From positions 1 to 8,554 of the forward strand of contig JACPSQ010000105.1 of NCBI GenBank assembly GCA_016193195.1: a stretch of 8,554 bases of DNA, written 5' to 3'. This document shows, piece by piece, positions 5,474 through 8,554 of this stretch. Made by a program: the position numbers and the translations under genes. The notes beneath the pieces are model-generated. The model made no database searches. It saw only the letters and a list, made by a program, of their open reading frames with translations, and had not been told where the DNA came from. Position 1 is the first letter of the stretch. Each line of letters begins with the position of its first letter. This stretch comes from Candidatus Omnitrophota bacterium. GTDB lineage: Bacteria; Omnitrophota; Gorgyraeia; Aquiviventales; Aquiviventaceae.

Positions 5474-6523
5474 TCATGCGGGGGCGGCAAAGAGTTCCAG
5501 CTCCTGGCTCTTCAGGGTGGCGAAGTGTTGGTAGGCCAACCGGGTCGCTTTCCGCCCCCGCGCGGTGCGCTTGAGCAGCCCCGAGGCTAAGAGGTAGGGC
5601 TCCACCATATCGACGATCGTGTCGCGCTCCTCGTTGAGGGCCGCCGCCAACGCCTCGATGCCCACCGGCCCGCCGCCGTAGAACTCAATGATCGTCTTGA
5701 GTACCTTCCGATCCATCCCGTCCAATCCGAACGGATCGATGCCCTGGGCCGCCAGCGCAGACTCAGCCACGTCCCTTGAAATCGCCCCGCTGGTCTTGAC
5801 CTGCGCGTAATCCCGCACCCGCCGCAGGAGCCGGTTGGCGATCCGTGGGGTGCCGCGCGACCGCGCGGCGATCACCTGAGCTGCTGCCGGCTCCAGCGTG
5901 ACGCCCAGGATCTTCGCGGAGCGCCGGATGACCTCCACGAGCTCTTCCGGCTTGTAGAACTCGAGGTGGTAGACCATGCCGAACCGGCTGCGGAGCGGGT
6001 TCGACAACAGCCCCGCCCGCGTCGTTGCCCCGATGAGGGTGAAGCGCTTCAGGTGAAACTTGATGGTCTTGGCAAAGGGCCCCTTATCGATGATGAAATC
6101 GATTTCGAAATTCTCCATGGCCGGGTAGAGGAACTCCTCGACCACCTTCGAGAGCCGGTGAATCTCATCGATGAAGAGGACGTCGCCCTTGCCGAGGTTG
6201 GTGAGGATCCCGATGAGATCGCCCGCCCGCTCGATCGCGGGGCCGCTCGTCGCCGTGATCTTGGCGCCGATCTCGCTGGCGATGAGGTGCGCGAGGCTCG
6301 TCTTCCCCAATCCGGGAGGGCCGGCCAGCAGGAGGTGTTCCAACGGCTCCGAGCGCCGCTTCGCCGCCTGGATGGCGACCCCGAGATTTTCCTTGACCTG
6401 GCCCTGGCCGATGAAGTCTTCAAATCGCTTCGGACGGAGGCTGAGGTTTAAGATGCGGTCATCGTCGTTCTCTTCCGCGGGACGAGGGAGGAGGGGAGGC
6501 GGTGGCGTCGCGGGCTTGCTCAT
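5474..6523 (-). CDS. ruvB: Holliday junction branch migration ATPase RuvB
   Basis: RuvB forms hexameric rings that drive Holliday junction branch migration together with RuvA. The 349-residue product has the full set of motifs: DDRILNLSLRPKRFEDFIGQ at 21-40, Walker A GPPGLGKT at 68-75, Walker B VLFIDEIH at 115-122, sensor 1 region LIGATTRAG at 163-171, arginine-finger region LRSRFG (probable finger Arg178), sensor 2 region RGTPRIANRLLRR, and the C-terminal winged helix (GIDPFGLDGMDRKVLKTIIE and the following residues). Length is normal. The N-terminus is proline-rich (MSKPATPPPPLLPRP). The start is the ATG overlapping the ruvA stop as ATGA, with GGAGG four bases upstream. Confidence 0.98.
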   Translation of the reverse strand: MSKPATPPPPLLPRPAEENDDDRILNLSLRPKRFEDFIGQGQVKENLGVAIQAAKRRSEPLEHLLLAGPPGLGKTSLAHLIASEIGAKITATSGPAIERAGDLIGILTNLGKGDVLFIDEIHRLSKVVEEFLYPAMENFEIDFIIDKGPFAKTIKFHLKRFTLIGATTRAGLLSNPLRSRFGMVYHLEFYKPEELVEVIRRSAKILGVTLEPAAAQVIAARSRGTPRIANRLLRRVRDYAQVKTSGAISRDVAESALAAQGIDPFGLDGMDRKVLKTIIEFYGGGPVGIEALAAALNEERDTIVDMVEPYLLASGLLKRTARGRKATRLAYQHFATLKSQELELFAAPA

Positions 6524-7320
6524 GCGGCCTCCGTCGGCTTCAGCCTGCGTCCGCCTCGCACGATGTGCTTCGGCGCTCCCGTCGGCCACCCAGCAGAGCC
6601 GGGTACCCGGCCTCGGTCGTCGGCACTCCCGTCGCCCACCCCCGCTGCTTCGCTCTGCGAAGCAGAGCTTCGGGGGTGCCCCGGCTCGGTCGCATCCCGC
6701 TGCTGGCGGTACACCTCGTTGAGCAGTTCCTCAACGGTCTTGACTTTCGGGTTGCGCTTAATCGCCGCCTTCACCATCTGTCTGGCTTCAGGTCTCTTGT
6801 ACTCTAACTGGACGAGAATGGCAACCGCTTCCTCTTCAACGGCAGTCGGGGGCGGCTCAACGCCCTGGGCCGCCATGCCCTTCGTCTGGATGAGCGCAAA
6901 CTTACCCACCTTCCCTTGCAGCTTGGCGACGATCTCCTTGGCCCGTTGCTCCCCAATGCCGGGCAGCGAGCGGAGCAGCCCGAGATCCCCTTCGTCGATC
7001 GCCCTGGCGATCACCGGGATGGGTTGCGTCAGCGCTTTCAACGCCGCCCGCGGGCCGACGCCGGAGACCGTAATGAACCTAATGAAAAATTCCCGCTCCA
7101 CGTCGTTGAGGAACCCGATCAGCACTGGGATCCCGCGGCCGACCTCCAGTTGCTGGTAGTGGAAGGTCACCAGCTCGATTTCCGGATTGTCGGCGATGCG
7201 CGCCTCGACCCTGGACAGGATCGAGGGGGCCATCAGCACTTCATAGCCGATGCCGTTCGCTTCCAAGAGGAGCCGGGTGTCGCGGATCTCGCGCACCACC
7301 CCGCGTAGTCTGGAAATCAT
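6520..7320 (-). CDS. ruvA: Holliday junction-binding protein RuvA with an unusual C-terminal tail
   Basis: RuvA binds four-way junctions as a tetramer and loads RuvB. Seen: N-terminal OB-fold (MISRLRGVVREI onward, residues 1 to about 65), helix-hairpin-helix motifs GVGPRAALK (87-95) and LPGIGEQRAKEI (119-130), an acidic/proline linker (VEPPPTAVEEE), and RuvB-binding domain III at about 162-208. At 266 residues it is roughly 60 longer than the usual size of about 200. The extra tail after residue 209 is low in complexity and rich in G, S, A and R, and is encoded by palindromes and direct repeats (6571-6692). The start is the ATG overlapping the ruvC stop (ATGA), with AAGGGG upstream; the stop overlaps the ruvB start. 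The core is certain; the tail looks acquired. Confidence 0.97.
   Translation of the reverse strand: MISRLRGVVREIRDTRLLLEANGIGYEVLMAPSILSRVEARIADNPEIELVTFHYQQLEVGRGIPVLIGFLNDVEREFFIRFITVSGVGPRAALKALTQPIPVIARAIDEGDLGLLRSLPGIGEQRAKEIVAKLQGKVGKFALIQTKGMAAQGVEPPPTAVEEEAVAILVQLEYKRPEARQMVKAAIKRNPKVKTVEELLNEVYRQQRDATEPGHPRSSASQSEAAGVGDGSADDRGRVPGSAGWPTGAPKHIVRGGRRLKPTEAA
6571..6692. repeat. Direct repeats and compound palindrome within the ruvA 3' end
   Basis: Positions 6571-6591 and 6621-6641 are direct repeats matching at 19 of 21 bases (CGGCnCTCCCGTCGnCCACCC), 50 bases apart. The following CCGGCCTCGGTCG recurs in shortened form near 6680-6692. A 12-bp perfect palindrome CCGGGTACCCGG lies at 6599-6610. 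A compound hairpin has an 8-bp outer stem (6637-6644 with 6671-6678) and a 9-bp inner stem (6645-6653 with 6657-6665, loop TCT), with an alternative 7-bp stem at 6652-6658/6662-6668. All of it lies in frame inside the coding region, forming the unusual RuvA tail. Confidence 0.8.
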
Positions 7321-7823
7321 GTGCCCACCCCTTCTGGAAGATTCCGACGCTGCGCTTCGATGTGGGCGTGGACGATCGCGAGAGCCAACGCATCGGTGGT
7401 ATCTGCCGACCAGGCTTCTTCCGTTTGGCGGAGCCACTGCCCAACCATGCGGGCGACTTGCTCCTTCGAAGCCGACCCGTTGCCGGTGAGCGATTTCTTG
7501 ACCTGGGTTGGTGGATACTCCGCCAGCGGCACGCCGTGTTCCTGGGCGACCAGGCACGCCACGCCGCGGGCATGGGCCATCAGCGTGGCGGTTGTCACAT
7601 GGCGGTAGTGGGTGAAGATCTTCTCGAGCACGACGGTATCAGGATGGTAGCGCACGATGAGCTGCGAGAGGGTCCGGTAGATCACGCCCAATCGTTGGGC
7701 CAGCGCCTCGGCTCTGGGAGGCCGGATGTCCCCTGCCGTGATGAGACGCAGGTGGTCGGGGAGCGCCTCCATAATTCCGTAACCGGTCACGTTGAGGCCC
7801 GGATCGACCCCCAAGATCACCAT
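7317..7823 (-). CDS. ruvC: Crossover junction endodeoxyribonuclease RuvC
   Basis: RuvC is the dimeric RNase H-fold nuclease that resolves Holliday junctions bound by RuvAB. The 168-residue product has the four catalytic acids: Asp7 in ILGVDPG, Glu67 in VVLEKIF, and Asp141/Asp144 in SADTTDALALAIVHAH. YPPTQVKKSLTGNGSASKEQ at 103-122 is the expected substrate-contact region. Length is typical. The start gives the family's MVILGVDPG N-terminus; the ribosome binding site is weak. The stop overlaps the ruvA start (ATGA). It lies 37 bases after yebC, the common yebC-ruvC order. Confidence 0.97.
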   Translation of the reverse strand: MVILGVDPGLNVTGYGIMEALPDHLRLITAGDIRPPRAEALAQRLGVIYRTLSQLIVRYHPDTVVLEKIFTHYRHVTTATLMAHARGVACLVAQEHGVPLAEYPPTQVKKSLTGNGSASKEQVARMVGQWLRQTEEAWSADTTDALALAIVHAHIEAQRRNLPEGVGT

Positions 7824-7843
7824 CTCAGAATGTTCCCGTGATC

Positions 7844-7864
7844 CGGTTCACGGTCCACGGTTCA
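7844..7864. repeat. Three 7-bp tandem units at the yebC/ruvC junction
   Basis: CGGTTCA, CGGTCCA, CGGTTCA stand in tandem; on the transcribed strand they read TGAACCG, TGGACCG, TGAACCG. The first transcribed unit supplies the yebC stop codon TGA. A further partial unit follows towards ruvC. It is the second heptanucleotide array in the window, with a different unit from the one at 1799-1833. Confidence 0.7.
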
Positions 7865-8554
7865 GGTCCCTGCGTGTGCTACGAGCAGGGCGTCAGGGAT
7901 GTCGAAGTTCGCGTAGACGTGCTGGGTATCGTCGTGATCCTCGAGGGCATCGAGCAACGCGAGCAGCGCTTTCGCCTGCGCCGGATCGTCCACGCGCACC
8001 GTGGAGGAGGGCACCATCGTCAGCTCCGCAGATTCCCAGGCGAGGCCGGCCTTCTGTAACGCAAGCTTCACCGCTTCAAAGGCGCTCGGCGCAACCGTCA
8101 CGAGGGCCTCGTCGCCTTCGACCTTGAGATCCTCCGCACCGGCCTCGAGCACCACCTCCATCAGCTGCTCCTCGCTCGTGCCGCTTGCGCCGAGCGTGAT
8201 GAGCCCTTGCTTCTGGAACAACCAGGAGACGCTGCCGGCGCCTGCTGAGCTGCCGCCGTGCTTCGTCAAGAGGCTGCGCATCTCAGCGCTCGTGCGGTTC
8301 TTATTGTCCGTGAGGAGCTCAACGAGGATCGCCACACCGCCCGGGCCGTACCCTTCCATCACCATCTCCTCATAGGCCACGCCGGGCAGATCGCCGGTGC
8401 CGCGCTTGATTGCCTTATCAAGCGTGTCTTTCGGGAGGTTGACCTCGCGGGCTTTCTGGATTGCCAACCGAAGTCGAGGATTGGCCTCCGGACTCCCGCC
8501 GCCGAGCCGAGCGGCCGCGGTGATTTCCCGGATGACTTTCGAGAATGCCTTGCC
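7862..8554 (-). CDS. yebC: YebC/TACO1 family protein, N-terminus cut by window edge
   Basis: The 230 visible residues match the YebC/TACO1 family, long annotated as probable transcriptional regulators; bacterial and mitochondrial members have more recently been connected to translation, including of proline-rich stretches. Seen: KAFSKVIREITAAARLGGG near the cut end, NPRLRLAIQKAREVNLPKDT, the signature MEGYGPGGVAILVELLTDNKNRT (in two blocks: EGYGPGGVAILVE and TDNKNRTSAEMR), KHGGSSAGAGSVSWLF, and the C-terminal ALLDALEDHDDTQHVYANFD. About 20 N-terminal residues (the GHSKW region) lie outside the window. It heads the visible ruv cluster. Confidence 0.96.
   Translation of the reverse strand, partial: GKAFSKVIREITAAARLGGGSPEANPRLRLAIQKAREVNLPKDTLDKAIKRGTGDLPGVAYEEMVMEGYGPGGVAILVELLTDNKNRTSAEMRSLLTKHGGSSAGAGSVSWLFQKQGLITLGASGTSEEQLMEVVLEAGAEDLKVEGDEALVTVAPSAFEAVKLALQKAGLAWESAELTMVPSSTVRVDDPAQAKALLALLDALEDHDDTQHVYANFDIPDALLVAHAGT

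Noticed and set aside
5966..6451. Plus-strand open frame opposite ruvB
   Set aside because: High-GC antisense shadow; the minus strand carries the complete RuvB motif set.
6524..6589. Longer RuvB start inside the ruvA tail
   Set aside because: The ATG at 6523 has GGAGG and the ATGA overlap; the extra 22 residues are repeat-derived.
7321..7557. Longer RuvA start inside ruvC
   Set aside because: RuvA proteins begin MI(S/G)xLRG; the ATG at 7320 gives exactly this and has an AAGGGG site upstream.

Overview
All genes in this 8.55 kb window read on the minus strand, so transcription runs from high to low coordinates. The backbone is a conserved bacterial housekeeping cluster: yebC (truncated by the right edge), ruvC, ruvA, ruvB, a 54-codon small ORF, a DUF2905 membrane protein gene, a SpoIID/LytB-like gene, yajC and secD (truncated by the left edge). 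The backbone is GC-rich and very tightly packed. Junctions are ATGA overlaps (ruvC/ruvA, ruvA/ruvB, DUF2905/spoIID-like) or a TGATG overlap (spoIID-like/yajC). Resolvasome genes next to SpoIID, YajC and SecD in a non-Firmicute-looking, GC-rich context suggests an uncultivated Gram-negative-type bacterium, perhaps near Omnitrophota, Nitrospirota or NC10. That assignment is inference only; no rRNA or clade marker is present.

Between ruvB and DUF2905 lies a block of about 3.2 kb (about 5300 to 2085) of unrelated accessory genes, visibly less GC-rich, especially between 2085 and 4260. In transcription order these are a minimal nucleotidyltransferase (MntA-type antitoxin), a HepT-type HEPN toxin, an XRE-family regulator, a four-helix membrane protein of unknown function, a lytic-transglycosylase-like protein without a signal peptide, and a secreted protein with a calcium-loop-like motif. 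The first three overlap one another and the fourth follows at once, so they look like one operon. The last two also overlap. I read this as an island inserted into the ruv-sec cluster.

The non-coding and repeat structure is also notable. (1) An 88-bp palindromic element sits exactly between yajC and secD. Its terminal inverted repeats form a 16-bp perfect stem enclosing two perfect hairpins, and it is flanked by ATCA direct repeats. Removing it with one ATCA copy restores a TGATG yajC/secD overlap like the one at the neighbouring junction. The element now supplies the secD ribosome binding site and can hide it in a stem. (2) The 3' end of ruvA carries direct repeats and a compound palindrome that encode an atypical tail of about 55 residues. 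(3) Two short tandem arrays of 7-bp units lie in the SpoIID leader and at the yebC/ruvC junction. (4) Overlapping palindromes fill the only sizeable gap inside the island.

Functionally, RuvABC process Holliday junctions, YajC and SecD belong to the SecDF-YajC export complex, SpoIID is a peptidoglycan-active exported protein, and YebC is a TACO1-type translation or regulatory factor. No gene-free stretch exceeds 300 bases; the longest gap is 113 bases. I saw no tRNA, rRNA, CRISPR array or transposase gene.
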